64,000 bases of DNA from Epiperipatus broadwayi (taxonomy: Eukaryota; Onychophora; Udeonychophora; Euonychophora; Peripatidae): contig JAQFVV010006220.1 of the NCBI GenBank assembly GCA_028023455.1, positions 8,287,852 to 8,351,851 of the forward strand, read 5' to 3'. Position 1 is the first letter of the stretch; each line of letters starts with the position of its first letter. Under the pieces are notes generated by a model. The model made no database searches and was not told where the DNA came from. It saw nothing but the letters and a program-made list of their open reading frames with translations. The position numbers were made by a program, and so were the translations under genes. This document shows positions 11,476-22,851 of the stretch, in pieces.

Positions 11476-11768
11476 GTTACTTACATTTATAGTTTATTCT
11501 TTTGTTTATTTTTTTATTTTTTATAATCCATTGGAATTTTATTTTTAATTAAAAGACAAGGGTTCCTTTAAATATTAAATTTAAAATAAATCCCTACATT
11601 TTAATAGGTTTTATCCTTTTGATTGTATAAAAGTAAAAATATATTTCCTTTTTACCTAATAACTTAACTGTTTCTTTTTATTTATTTTTTTAAAATATAT
11701 ATTTTGTTTTTCTCTTTAATTTTTTTTTTTTTTAGTCATTCTATGTACACATATATACATATGGGTCA

Positions 11769-12600
11769 CATTAACTCCCTCCTAGTTTAGGAGTAAAATT
11801 GTATCAATTCCTTTCCTTGGTATTGACCAGTTTTTTGCTTCTTTTTTTTAGACTAGAAAAATTTATATTTTTATTAAAGTTATGTACCATGATGAGTGAG
11901 ATTTTCGATGAACAAGTCCAAGTTTACAAAAAGGTATGCAACATAAGAACTTTACATGCACACACAGATCAATTCTCTGCTGATTAAACCATGTTTAATT
12001 TCTTGTGAAAGTTATGGCTACAGCATGGGCCAAATTTTGTGCAATGTGGTTGAAAACCAGGCACTTTAAATCTGTGAATCGTAGGATTATCTCTACTATG
12101 CATTTGGCTTGCGATATTTTTTACTTATTAACATGTGCTGGGAATTTTGCCTCCAGCTACACTGTTAATGATGCCAGGACTTTCTCTACTGGTGCATCAT
12201 CATTATAAAAAAACTTTATGCACAGACTCATCTGCAGATCAATATCTCACAAAGAAACGGCTTAACCAAACACTAAATATTATTGGGAATTCTTACATGC
12301 ATTTATATATGCAAACATATCTCAATCTATTTTTTATTTTATTTAATTTTTCCTTTGAATATGCTTTTTTTTTTCTATTTATTTTGTTTCATTTTGCTGT
12401 GTTTAAATGATAGACTTATAAGCTGTTTTACTCATAAACTCTTGTATGTCATTAATCTGATTGGTACTTATAACACATTATTTAAATTTTTTTTTTTTTT
12501 AAAAAAAAAAAAGCTTATTTGGATGCAAATACAAAAAGTTTTTTTTTTTTCATTAGAAAACATTTCTATTTTTAAATCATTTTAATACATTTCCATTTTA
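11769..12600. other. Inside of element B next to its LTR: unrecognised sequence
   Basis: On the - strand the purine-rich tract (about 11773-11784) directly precedes the LTR. Frames on both strands at about 11.95-12.25 kb look somewhat protein-like (for example + frame TAWAKFCAMWLKTRHFKSVN) but match no family I recognise. 12.3-12.6 kb is T-rich and low in complexity. Confidence 0.35.
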
Positions 12601-12803
12601 ATTCATTTTCATGTTACATAATCTGAGGTTATTTTTTTAAATCAAGCCTGAGGTTCCATCTGATTGATAATTTTGCTTTTATCAGATGGTTCCTTTTTTT
12701 AATATTTTCTGGAGTAACCACTTGTGTAGTATGATTGTGAATCACACCTTGGTTTTCCATGTTGTTTTGTCCAAGCACTTCTGGTTTGTCTGAAGATTTT
12801 TGT

Positions 12804-13307
12804 TCATTCAGGATTAAGGGAAAATCCTCTCTTTCTAGATTCCCTCCAAGAATTGATCCTATGGCAAAATTTCAAGGCATTTACTGTTGACTCTTTTGGT
12901 TGGGGTTTAATTCCTTGATCTTTGGCCTTGTAACTAGGTCTGGTGCTATCAAAATCATTCAATAATGTAGCCATTTGCTCAACTGTCTTTCTTTCTGTTC
13001 CAGTGAATATTTGTTCGACATTTTGAGGGAAATTGTGCCACACTATCCTAATAATTTTTTGTTTAGATAGTAGGCTTGCCATTAAAGTACATAATTTGGC
13101 TACTTGTCTGCGGAAGAGAGGAGTGAAAGGTTCACCAGATTGCCATTTATCCTGCGACACCTGATGCTTAATATTTTCCTTGCACACTTCGCTCCAGTAG
13201 CTAACTAGTAAGACTTTTTTATATTCATGAAAAGTTTTTGATTTCTTAAACAGAGTCCTACTATGCTTGGTAAATGCCCTGCAGATGGCACTAGCAATAA
13301 TGATCAT
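12804..13307 (-). pseudogene. Gag-like remnant of an LTR retrotransposon
   Basis: One open frame of 167 residues. It is hydrophilic with amphipathic helices and contains FRRQVAKLCTLMASLL, KIIRIVWHNFPQNVEQIFTG and RKTVEQMATLLND. The pattern of helices with a Trp-His-x-hydrophobic-Pro segment resembles the capsid part of retrotransposon Gag. On the same strand about 440 bp upstream (13745) is TGGCGCC, a possible primer-binding site, so this could be the gag of a separate, largely lost - strand element. No zinc knuckle was seen. It is longer than chance frames nearby, but the family assignment is by pattern only. Confidence 0.45.
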
Positions 13308-13734
13308 GACCTCCTCACTAAGCTAGTTCAATACCAAGTATTATTCCAAGCTGCTAATATGTGTTCTATGGGGGCCTCCCCTACATAACCTGAAAAGATT
13401 CTTATTTTCAGAAATTGGTTTATTGTTGCAGGATTATGACTTTGAACCTGCATGATTATATTTACACTCTCTTGCTCACAATTACTGAAATTAAATTTTT
13501 CAATTTCTTTATATTGTACCGCCCACCTTCTTTCTTTAAATTAAAAAAAAATCATTTTTTTTCTATTATTTATTTTCTTTTAATTCTCACTGTCTTTGAA
13601 GGCTTCAGTTCCGTCAGGTGGAGATACTAATATCATTGGTAGCCAGCTACCAATAATATCAACACTCTGCTACTAAATTATAACACTGGCCATCCAAGCA
13701 TTTTATTTATTTTAAGGAAAAAACTCTTTAGGCG

Positions 13735-13760
13735 CCAGTCAATTACAATGTAATTAATGT
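13735..13760 (-). promoter_or_regulatory. Possible primer-binding site of a second - strand LTR element
   Basis: The minus-strand reading is TAATTGACTGGCGCCTAAAG. TGGCGCC is a common retrotransposon primer-binding start. Further upstream on the same strand (about 13800-13850) a TTTATAATGTGGGCGG segment could be an LTR promoter. LTR edges could not be fixed. Confidence 0.35.
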
Positions 13761-13769
13761 GTTTGCTCG

Positions 13770-15270
13770 ACCAGTAATACCTGCCCTCCCAGCCAGCTCA
13801 TCGGAGTCTAGCTACTCCAAATTCTCCGCCCACATTATAAACCTCCATTTCTCAATTTTAATATCATAGTTATTTACTTATTAAAACATTGGCATTATGC
13901 AAAATCTATTGCCTAAAATTTTCTTTTTCTTTTAATATTGGCTCAAATCACTAATGATAACTAAACATTTCTATACCCCGCTTTCTTTCTTTAACTTCTC
14001 GTTCTTGTCCCATAATAGAAATGTATACATACGTTTTTGTAATACATTAGATATTTAATACGTATTATCCTATACATTTAAATAATACAAGTAGAAGTAA
14101 AAGCATATTTAATTAAAGTACACATACACCCTAATGAGATTTGATTTTAACCGTCTGATTATGAAAGCTAATGTACGTAGTAATAATAATAATCTAGAAA
14201 TTTAGTTTTTATAAAGTTCAAAAATTTTATCTCACTAGTTTTTAACGGCTATAATTAAAAGTTTGAAGATAAAAGAAAATAAAATGAGTTTACCTAGGAT
14301 TTGAACACGGTAATATGTGCAATAGGGAAATGTAGCTCTTGCTGATTATGTTGTTCCAACCGGCTGATGATGATTCCTCGTAGGCTTTTTATTTATTTTT
14401 TATTTAGTGGTGACTTATGAACTATTCTGCACATGGGCACTCCGCTGATTCTCAGGTTCAAATGAGAATTTTCCTTCTTCGAACTGACTGCAGGTGTTAT
14501 TGCAGTGAAGGTTCAAGCCGGCTGCACAATTCAAAGGGTTCAGCAACGCATTTTTTTTTTATTTAACAGGATCAACTTTGACTTACTTGATTAAATTTTT
14601 CAATATAATATAATAATATATTCTGATAATAATAATGATAATTTAAACAATACCCAGATCTTCCTTATATATCCAGTGTTTACTTATCTTAGGATCCATC
14701 AGACATACTACTGCACTCCTATTGGGTTTCTTTTCCTTTTCTTTTAGCGTATAAGATTCCTTCCTTTAGTTTATATTTTAATTAAATAGTATTAATTAAT
14801 CCTTTGTTTGTTACTTATCACTAGCCGTTGCAATTATATTTTCCTTTATTTTGTTTTTAGTTTTTAATTCTTTTATTTGCATTAGCTTTCAATTGTATAA
14901 TTTTGAGAAAATTCCTTTCTTTTTAATATTTCTTATATACGCACACATTCCATTACTTTAATATTGTAAGGCAAGAATGAAGCTATTTACACCATAAATA
15001 AATAATACCATTTACATTATAAATTAATAATAATAATAAAAAAAAATTTTTAATCACTTTCCTTTATCTATTCTTTATTTCTGAAATCTTTCCCCCTACT
15101 TTCAATCATTTATCTCAATAAAAAAAACCCACCCCTTGTCCTTTTGTTCTTTTTTTTTTTCTAAAAATTTTTAAACTTTTTTTTTTTTGGACATAAATAT
15201 ACATTTTATTTTTAAAACTTTTTTTTTTAAAACAAATCTCTTTCAACAAATTTACGCATGATAAATACCA
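13770..15270. other. Noncoding debris inside element B
   Basis: AT-rich with T-runs and no recognisable protein. Short GC-richer patches (13780-13850, 14400-14540) may be LTR fragments. Nothing else was identified. Confidence 0.4.
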
Positions 15271-15650
15271 TGTAACGACTGTGTCAGTACAATATGTTTC
15301 ATTTAGCCTACTGCTAAACTCGATTTTATCTATCCTCTTGTACTACTATAATTTTCTCTATTTCCTGATGTACAGTAGCCGGGTTCAAACCTTGTTACAA
15401 CGGAGTGACGTAATATCCCCCAATGGCCTAGATAAGCATAAGGCCAATAAATTGGCCTCACTGTGTGAGTATGTATATAAAGAATCATATAGATATATGT
15501 CGAAGAGAGGGATAAAGTTCGAAATTTTTGTTTTTATTTTAAAAAAAGAGAGAGAGAGAGAAAGATGTATATAGTTATAGTTGTTTAGTTTAGAATACAT
15601 TCAGAAAAATATGTGTTAATAAATTGTGGGAGTGGAGTTATACGCAAATA
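15271..15650 (+). repeat. Possible solo LTR with promoter-like core
   Basis: Starts TGTAACGACTGTGTCAG. It contains TGACGTAATATCCCCCAATGG, then a TATA box (GTATATAAAG at about 15474), a GA microsatellite (about 15546-15563) and AATAAATTG as a polyadenylation-like signal (about 15620). The layout (TG start, upstream elements, TATA, poly(A) signal) is that of an LTR. The 3' end and a target duplication were not found, so the limit is approximate. Confidence 0.4.
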
Positions 15651-17550
15651 TATAATTTTTTTTTGTATTATTACTTATTTCAAATGTATATTTTTCTTTA
15701 GTTTTATCGTACATAGTATTTTAATGAGAGTAATGAAAGAACTTTGATATATCTACCTTGAGGCAATTTTGTGTCTTTTGTTCCATTACTTAGCCATTCT
15801 AAATTTCAGGAAAGCTTAAGTAATTGTATGGCTAAAAGCATGCCTGAGAAATAGAGATCTCAATGCTGATAAACTATTTTGGGAAATAAAAGAATTGAAT
15901 TAATTAGTATGTGAAAAGGAAAGAGAGAGCAAGAGTGTTCTTCGGACAGAAATGTTGTATTAATATTTTTTTCTTTTTGTTAAGTTTACTGGTGCGGCTA
16001 TGCTCGCATTATAAAAAAAAATGAAATATTAAAAGTTCTTTAATCAACCATCTCGAGGAGAAAATGGATTTAGCAATATCAACTTATACAATCGCTACAT
16101 CGTAATGCTGGGGAAGAACAAATGCGTGTAAGGCGATCACCCTAAGCTTCAAATATATATAACTGTTCCTGTTCAGTGCCTTCCCATCCAGGAACCCGAA
16201 GGACCCTACCGATACACCGCTAAAATAATCCAGGAAGGAATGAATTTTGAACCGTATACACTAAGAAAGCTTCCAATAAGACGTCATTATTTTCTATATC
16301 CAAGCAATACCACAAAATGGATGGTCGTGCTGAACTTTTGTCATGAACAGAAATTTTTTCCATTCGTAGACAATAAAGAATCCATAGATTTTGTTTGGAT
16401 CATTGAAATGAGCTTATGTGGAAATAAACTTATACCTAATCAAAATAAAATCCTGGGTACTCCAAGGGAAATATGACTAATTTTTATTGTCTTAAGTGAA
16501 CTGAAAATTGCCTATTGTTACTCTCTAAAGGTTTAATCATTATTTAAAACTATATAATTTAATTTGTAACATATAAATGCATTCTTACACATGCTGTTTA
16601 ATTATGTTCTTTTATATTTAACAAATTTCATTTTTTTCTTGTTATGTATATATATTTTTCACTTTTCTCAATACTTAATTAGACGGAATAGTAATAAAAT
16701 TGTATACTTTAAAACAAATTATTTGTCTATCATTAATGAACATCTTTATCACTTATATTGGCCTAGTTCCCTTCCTGGCAGTATATCTCTCAGAATGAAT
16801 TGAGTATGCTTTTCCGAGTAAGCAATTGTATTGTATTTTAAACTCCAAACCATAAATTTGTTAAGGAAATAGATTGTATATTGAGGAAGTGAATGTTTAG
16901 AAGTAGGGAGTTCAAAGTAGCTAATTTTAAATGGCATACGATCTAATTTGAGAAGCATAGAAATCAGGGAAAGATCATTCCAAATACGCAAATTTATTCA
17001 TTTACCTCTGTTCAGCCTGATAGGTATTGGTACCTCCCAGCTCTGGGATTTGAGCTAGCTAGAGGGCCGGGCACCTAATTAGCGATAGTTCTAAGATTAG
17101 TTAGATAGGAAAAGTATGCTTCTTATGGTACTAGTGAGATTGGCGCTTGAGGTCAGATTAACTGAGGCTCATAAATATACTTTTTCCGAAGAAATTGTTG
17201 TTCGTCTTTTTAATAAGATAATGGCCACTAGGTAGATTTTTTTGTTGTTGTTGTTAATTTACATCCTTATATAGGATTTGTAGATTTTATTTCTTAAGAT
17301 TTCATTAAGAAAGTGGATTCGTATTCAAACCCAATTCGGTAGCTAGTATTCAAATTCTATCTGCAGGTGTTATGGCGACTAGATAGCCATTTTGCGTTTA
17401 CTATCCTACATGGTCAACAGATCAAATTTTTTTAGATATTTATACAAACAACAAAATTGATACCAGGGTTATCTGTTAAACTAGTAAGTTGTTTCTATTT
17501 GGCTTTCAACCTGCTTTATATTTTGGCTGATTTCTATCATAATTTTCTCT
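15651..17550. other. Unrecognised sequence inside element B, with one 78-codon frame
   Basis: A + strand frame at 16240-16476 (from NFEPYTLRKLPIRRHYFLY to ILGTPREI) has protein-like composition, but I do not recognise it. The codons before its ATG stay open for a short distance (CLPIQEPEGPYRYTAKIIQE), so it may be a fragment of a longer gene or of a transposon protein. The rest is AT-rich. TGGCGCTTGAGG at about 17139 could be another primer-binding site, with no LTR ends found. Confidence 0.3.
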
Positions 17551-17559
17551 TTCAGTTTT

Positions 17560-17935
17560 TCATATCCTGATTTAATTTGCTGCTCTAATTTTTCAAGCAT
17601 TTCAGCTTGACCTTCTAATTTTTTGTGTTATGTTGTTTTTTTTTACTTTCTGCATCTGCTTCTTGTTGATTTATAAGTTCTTCAGTTTGTTTTTTACTTT
17701 CTTCGACTGTTTATTTTTGTTAATTTATAAGTTCTTCAGTTTGTTTTTTACTTTCTTCAGCTGCTTCTTTTTGTTGGTTTTCAATTCTTCAGTTTGTTTT
17801 CTAACATTTTATTTATCACCACAATGTCGTTGATTTCTAATTTATTTGACACTTCCTGTTTTTCAGTTTGATGTTGTTGTTATTCTTCTCTAGGAACAAT
17901 TTCTAATTCCTTGTCTTGAGCTTCCATTTTCGCTC
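17560..17935 (-). pseudogene. Coiled-coil gag-like N-terminus of element B
   Basis: On the - strand an ATG near 17926 opens MEAQDKELEIVPREE and, after a stop and frameshifts, continues with a Glu/Lys/Gln-rich coiled coil with internal repeats (KKQTEELINxQEAxAES, about three units of 60-70 bp between 17640 and 17800). It lies about 560 bp inside the LTR of element B on the matching strand, where gag is expected. Multiple frame breaks make it a pseudogene. A coiled-coil protein of another origin is possible. Confidence 0.5.
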
Positions 17936-18329
17936 ATGCTCTAGTACCTATTTGCCATATTTAGTTTTATTATTTTTTTATTTAATTGATATGTTCACTC
18001 AATCTCTACCACAGCAGTCCCTCTAACATCATCTACATGATTACTTATGATACCTACTATTGCTGTTTTTATATATCTATTTTTATACATCTACCCATAC
18101 TTTAATATCTATTTTATCAGCTCTTTTACTTTGATTATATATATATTTTAATATTTGTTCAATGAATAATGTTTTAATTTTGGACATTTTCTCCCCTTTT
18201 ACATCTCTCACTAATTTTAACTTTTATTTTATTAAATTATTATTATTTTTATCTCTGATAGCTGTCACTTTGTGATGATAATTTACTAATTACTTGCTTG
18301 AATCTTTACATTCAATGCAAAAGAAGTAG

Positions 18330-18495
18330 AATTGTTGTTCGGACACTCACATTCAGCCCTTATGTTAGACAACATGTATAACAAAATTTTCAGGCACCCA
18401 TGTTGGAATGATATTTATAATGTAAAATTTAGCCACTTATGTTGGACATTATTTATAACAAAAATGACATTTATACTGGGCATTTCAGGCAACCA
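18330..18495 (-). repeat. Short degenerate tandem repeat beside LTR copy 2
   Basis: Three to four degenerate units built on CATGTTGGACATTATTTATA, spaced 45-70 bp (about 18370-18520). They lie just outside and partly across the LTR edge, in the leader region of element B if it is read on the - strand. Such leader repeats may arise by template slippage. Confidence 0.55.
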
Positions 18496-19554
18496 TGTTG
18501 GACACTGTCTATAACAAAAATGCCACTATTTATAAAAACTTACAATATAATTTACATCAAATTGACATTTCTAAATTACTAATAAATATTTTCTAAGATT
18601 AACTGATTTCATTATTTCAAGCAGAAGAGTTAATTATGGGTAATATTTTTCCTTACCATCCATAGCAATAATCAGACCAAGGGGGTACAAATATATAACC
18701 CGCAGTCACATTTCCAGACTGTTGAATCTCTTCATAACTTCAGGAAACAAACAGTTCATCTGGGGATATTTTATTTGAATGGGATGATTCCCAAGTGTTA
18801 TCTAGCCAAGGCTAATTAGAATATCCTCAGAAGAAGATTTAAAACACTTCCAGCTCTTGATTCTACCAGGCTAGCACAAAGAATAAGAAACTGGTTTCGA
18901 TCAGACTATTAGAGCAGGTATATTTATAATGCACATATATAATTTAACTTTAAATTTACTTAATACTATTATATGTTAATTAAAATATTATATGGTGAGT
19001 TATAAACAAAATTATATACACAACTTTCCATTTCTTCTTGTTCTTTTCAAATTATAGCTCCAACATAACAAATATATAAACACATTCTTCCTTTTTCTTT
19101 TTAAAACTTGTTTATTCAATATTTTACTATAATTTTATTTTTCCATCATAATAATGGTTCAACTACATCCTGAAGTCATTAGCAAGTTTCCTTTAACAAA
19201 ATAAACAAAAAACATAAAAATAATAACAAAACAACAAAAATAAATTAATTAATACATCACAAATATGCATAATATTCAAATAAAACCACAATATTATTAC
19301 ATCTACAAATATAATTATTTTCCTCCTTCCTTATATTTAACTATTTCTTTTAAATATCTTTATAATTTAATATTGTTCTTATATAATTTTATTATCTGTT
19401 CTCTAAATCTTTACCCATTAACATTCCTTTTTAATACATTTTTACATACCTATATTCTCTTATTTTTTTATCTTTATTTATTAACATTCTATTTAATACT
19501 GGTTTATATTTATCAATATATGCCTCCTCTTTTATTATTCTCTCTTTAAATCTT

Positions 19555-19820
19555 TTAACACATTCCAATGGGCCTTATATCAAAATTTTCATGTTTAAAA
19601 TCCTTTTTATGAATATATATATATATAGCAGATTTTTTATCATATAAATGCTGCCTTAATCTAGTTCTTAATTTATTTTTACTTGTTCCTGTGTAAGTCA
19701 TATTTACATTACTTTTATAACAATCCATACATTTTATTATATATACTGAATTCATACATTCTAAAATATCAATCTTATCATAATAATTTATTAAGTCACT
19801 CAAACATTGTTTCCTTTTAT
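19555..19820 (-). pseudogene. Penelope GIY-YIG endonuclease domain, left copy
   Basis: The frame from SDLINYYDKIDILECMNSVY continues with YIIKCMDCY, TYTGTSKNKLRTRLRQHLYD and HKKDFKHENFD. This is the GIY-YIG fold: a VYIIKC strand, TYTG in the YIG position, and the Arg-rich helix ending RQH. The domain is known to follow RT in Penelope-like elements and to nick the target. It is separated from RT here by frameshifts, and the C-terminus is broken after FDIRPIGMC. A (TA) microsatellite (about 19614-19627) has lengthened a Tyr-Ile run. Confidence 0.82.
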
Positions 19821-19832
19821 AAACCGGGCAAA

Positions 19833-20940
19833 TTAATGTATTATACTTCCTATTAAACCACCTAAAAATTTCTTAATTTTAAAAAATAAATACCTTGATA
19901 CACTAAATCCTATATAAATTATTTTCTTATTTTCTCCATTTTTATTCATTTTAATTTTCCTTTTTATATTTTCAATATTATAATTAGATATCAATCTTTT
20001 TACAATATATTCCGGATAATCATTTTTAATACATTCCTCCCTAATATTATTTATTTCATTTTTAAAAAACATTTCATTTGAACACACCTATTTAATAGCC
20101 CTAAAAATCTTATTTTTAACAATATTGAGCTTACAATGTTTTTCAATATCAGAATACCAATTATTAGTTAATCCAAAATATGAATTGTTTCTAAATACCA
20201 TTGTATCTATATTATTATTCCATCCATTCCAAATTTTTTTAAAAATTTTTTTATCTATATAATCAATAACATTGTTATTTTCTTTTTCCATCTTAAACTT
20301 TATTTTATCATTTTTTGTATTTTTACACCTTAAAAAATTATCTGCTTTTCTAACATTCCTATTAAAAATCAAAAAATAATCATCTACATATCTGTTATAA
20401 AAAATTGGCTTACTTTTACCATTATTAAAAAACTCTTTTTCAAAATTACACATATATACATCTGCTAAAAAACCACTCAAACTATTTCCCATAATTAATC
20501 CATCTTTCTGTTTATAAAATTTATCTCCATATCTAAAAATAAGATCCTTACAACAAATAATCAATAATTCATACAAAATATAAATTTCCATCTTGTTTTT
20601 AACATTTTTATTTTTTTTACATAAATCAATAATATAATCAATTCCAATTTCAAGATCAATATTAGTATACATTATTAACAATATCAAATTTAACAAAAAT
20701 CATATTTTTAAATTTATTCTCTTTCAAAAAATTTCTTAATCTATTTATAAATTGTATAGAATTACTTACATTATTTTTTCAAATAAAACCATATATCTTC
20801 TAAATATTTTATTATATACCCATTTAGATACATTTTCATAATATGAATACATACCACTAACAACTGGTCTCATTGGAACACCTTCCTTATGAATTTTAGG
20901 AATACCTTTTATTTTTGCTCAATTTACATTCATTCTTTTT
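19833..20940 (-). pseudogene. Penelope-like reverse transcriptase, left copy
   Basis: Read on the - strand from about 20940: a KIHK/KIPK-like segment, VPMRPVVSGMYS near 20880 (the RPV block of Penelope RT), then after a break a 202-residue frame (20696-20088). That frame holds TNIDLEIGIDYI (first catalytic Asp block), KFYKQKDGLIMGNSLSGFLA and YNRYVDDYFLIF (YVDD catalytic box), followed by thumb sequences up to IVKNKIFRAIK. A further frame (20087-19833) carries the linker toward the nuclease (CSNEMFFKNEINNIREEC). YVDD is intact, but frameshifts separate the parts. Confidence 0.85.
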
Positions 20941-21178
20941 AATCCAATCATTTCCAATTTATCAATAAAATATTTTTCATACATTACTGAAACAATATTA
21001 TTAATTCTTTTATTCATATTCATATTTTCATCTTTATTAATTCTTTCAAAATATTTATCTTCTAATAAATGTAACATCTTATAATTATATTATTCTTTAT
21101 TCATAATAACTATATGAATTAAAATATAATAATAATAGTTATATTAGGAGGAATGAAGAATGGGATATTGGTAAAAAT

Positions 21179-22440
21179 ATGTGTGAAAAATATAAAGATG
21201 TGTTTTTTTTAAGGGGAGATAAAACATCTAGTATGGTTATTATGAATAAAGAAGAATATAATTATAAGATGTTAAATTTATTAGAAGATAAATATTTTGA
21301 AAGAATTAATAAAGATGAAAGTATGAATATGAATAAAAGAATTAATAATATTGCTTCAGTAATGTATGAAAAAGGTTTTATTGATAAATTGGAAATGATT
21401 AGATTAAAAAGAATGGATGTAAATTGTGCAAAAATAAAAGGTATTTCTAAAGTTCATAAGAAGTTGTTAGTGGTATTTATTCATATTATGAAAATGTATC
21501 TAAATGTGTATATAATAAAATATTTAGAAGATATATGGTTTTAGTTGAAAAAGTAATGTAAGTAAATCAATACAATTTGTAAATAGATTAAGGTATTTTT
21601 TGAAAGAGAATAAATTTAAAAATATGATTTTTGTTAAATTTGATATTGTTAATATGTATACTAATATTGATCCTGAAATTGCAATTGATTATATTATTGA
21701 TTTATATAGAAAATAAAAACAAGATAGAAATTTATATTTTGTATGAATTATTGATTATTTGTTGTAAGGATCTTATTTTTAAATATGGAGATAAATTTTA
21801 TAAACAGAAAGATGGATTAAGTATGGGAAATAGTTTGAGTTGTTTTTTAGCAAATGTATATATCTGTAATTTTGAAAAAGTGTTTTTAATAATGGTAAAA
21901 GTAAGCTAATTTTTTTATAATAGATATGTTGATGATTATTTTTGATTTTTAATGGAAATGTTAGAAAAGCAGATAATTTTTTAAGATGTATAAATACAAA
22001 AAATGATAAAGTAAAAAGAAAATAACAATGTTATTGAATATATGGATATAAATTTTTTTTAAAAATTTGGAATGGATGGAATAATTTATATAGATATAAC
22101 GGTATTTAGAAAGAATACATATTTTGGATTAACTAAATTGGGACTCTGATATTGAAAAACATTGTAAGTTCAATATTGTTAAAAATAACATTATTAGGGC
22201 TATTAAGGTGTGTTCAAATGAAATGTTTTTTAAAAATGAAATAAATAATATTAGGGAGGAATGTATTAAAAATGATTATCCTGAATATATTGTAAAAAGA
22301 TTGATATCTAATTATAATATTGAAAATATAAAAAGGAAAATTAAAATGAATAAAAATGGAGAAAATAATTTATATAAGATTTAGTATATCAAGGTATTTA
22401 TTTTTTAAAATCAAAAAAAAATTTTAGGTGGTTTAATAAG
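21179..22440 (+). pseudogene. Penelope-like reverse transcriptase, right copy
   Basis: The N-terminal frame (21179-21544) starts near MCEKYKDVFFLRGDKTSSMV and contains VIMNKEEYNYKMLNLLEDKY and AKIKGISKVHKK, the conserved N-terminal blocks of Penelope RT. A second frame (21631-21909) has KFYKQKDGLSMGNSLSCFLA. The YVDD box is recognisable near 21925 (RYVDDYF) but is followed by a stop. This copy extends further 5' than the left one and is more frameshifted downstream. Confidence 0.83.
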
Positions 22441-22485
22441 AAGTATAATACATTAATTTGCCTGGTTTATAAAAGGAAACAATGT

Positions 22486-22851
22486 TTGAGTGACTTAATA
22501 AATTATTATGATAAGATTGATATTTTAGAATATATGAATTCAGTATATATAATAAAATGTATGGATTGTTATAAAAGTAAAGTAAATATGACTTACATAG
22601 AAACAAGTAAAAATAAATTAAGGACTAGATTAACGCAGCATTTATATGATAAAAAGTCTGCTATATATATTCATAAAAAGGATTTTAAACATGAAAATTT
22701 TGATATAAGGTCATTGGAATGTGTTAAAAGATTTAAAGAGAGAATAATAAAAGAGGAGGCATATATTGATAAATATAAACCAGTATTAAATAGAATGTTA
22801 ATAAATAAAGATAAAAAAATAAGAGAATATATGAATGTAAAAAGGTATTAA
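22486..22851 (+). pseudogene. Penelope GIY-YIG endonuclease domain, right copy
   Basis: Open frame of 121 residues. SVYIIKCMDCY, then TYIETSKNKLRTRLTQHLYD, HKKDFKHENFD and a C-terminal KERIIKEEAYIDKYKPVLNR. It is longer and better preserved at the C-terminus than the left copy, but the YIG-position Gly is replaced by Glu (TYIET against TYTGT). The helix Arg residues are kept. The Gly loss and the broken upstream RT suggest it is non-functional. Confidence 0.82.

Larger units (their letters stand above)
8410..11768 (-). repeat. LTR of element B, copy 1 (interrupted by a TRIM at 9776-11475)
   Basis: About 1.65 kb of LTR sequence in two blocks (8410-9775 and 11481-11768). It aligns with copy 2. 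For example AGAAACTGGTTTCAATC near 8773 matches GAAACTGGTTTCGATC near 18888; TCTTCTCCTCGAAGG near 9110 matches 23490; TATAGCAAACCAACAGTAGA near 9387 matches 23893; and the TTTTAGTCATTCTATGTAC end near 11731 matches 25222. No coding content. Short frames inside (8596-8829, 9336-9527) are not supported. Confidence 0.78.

Noticed and set aside
14280-14540. tRNA-like pieces (GATTTGAACACGG; GGTTCAAGCC)
   Set aside because: No cloverleaf could be closed around them; isolated B-box-like strings only.
17630-17833. Phe/Leu-rich + frame
   Set aside because: Antisense shadow of the - strand Glu/Lys coiled-coil gag remnant.
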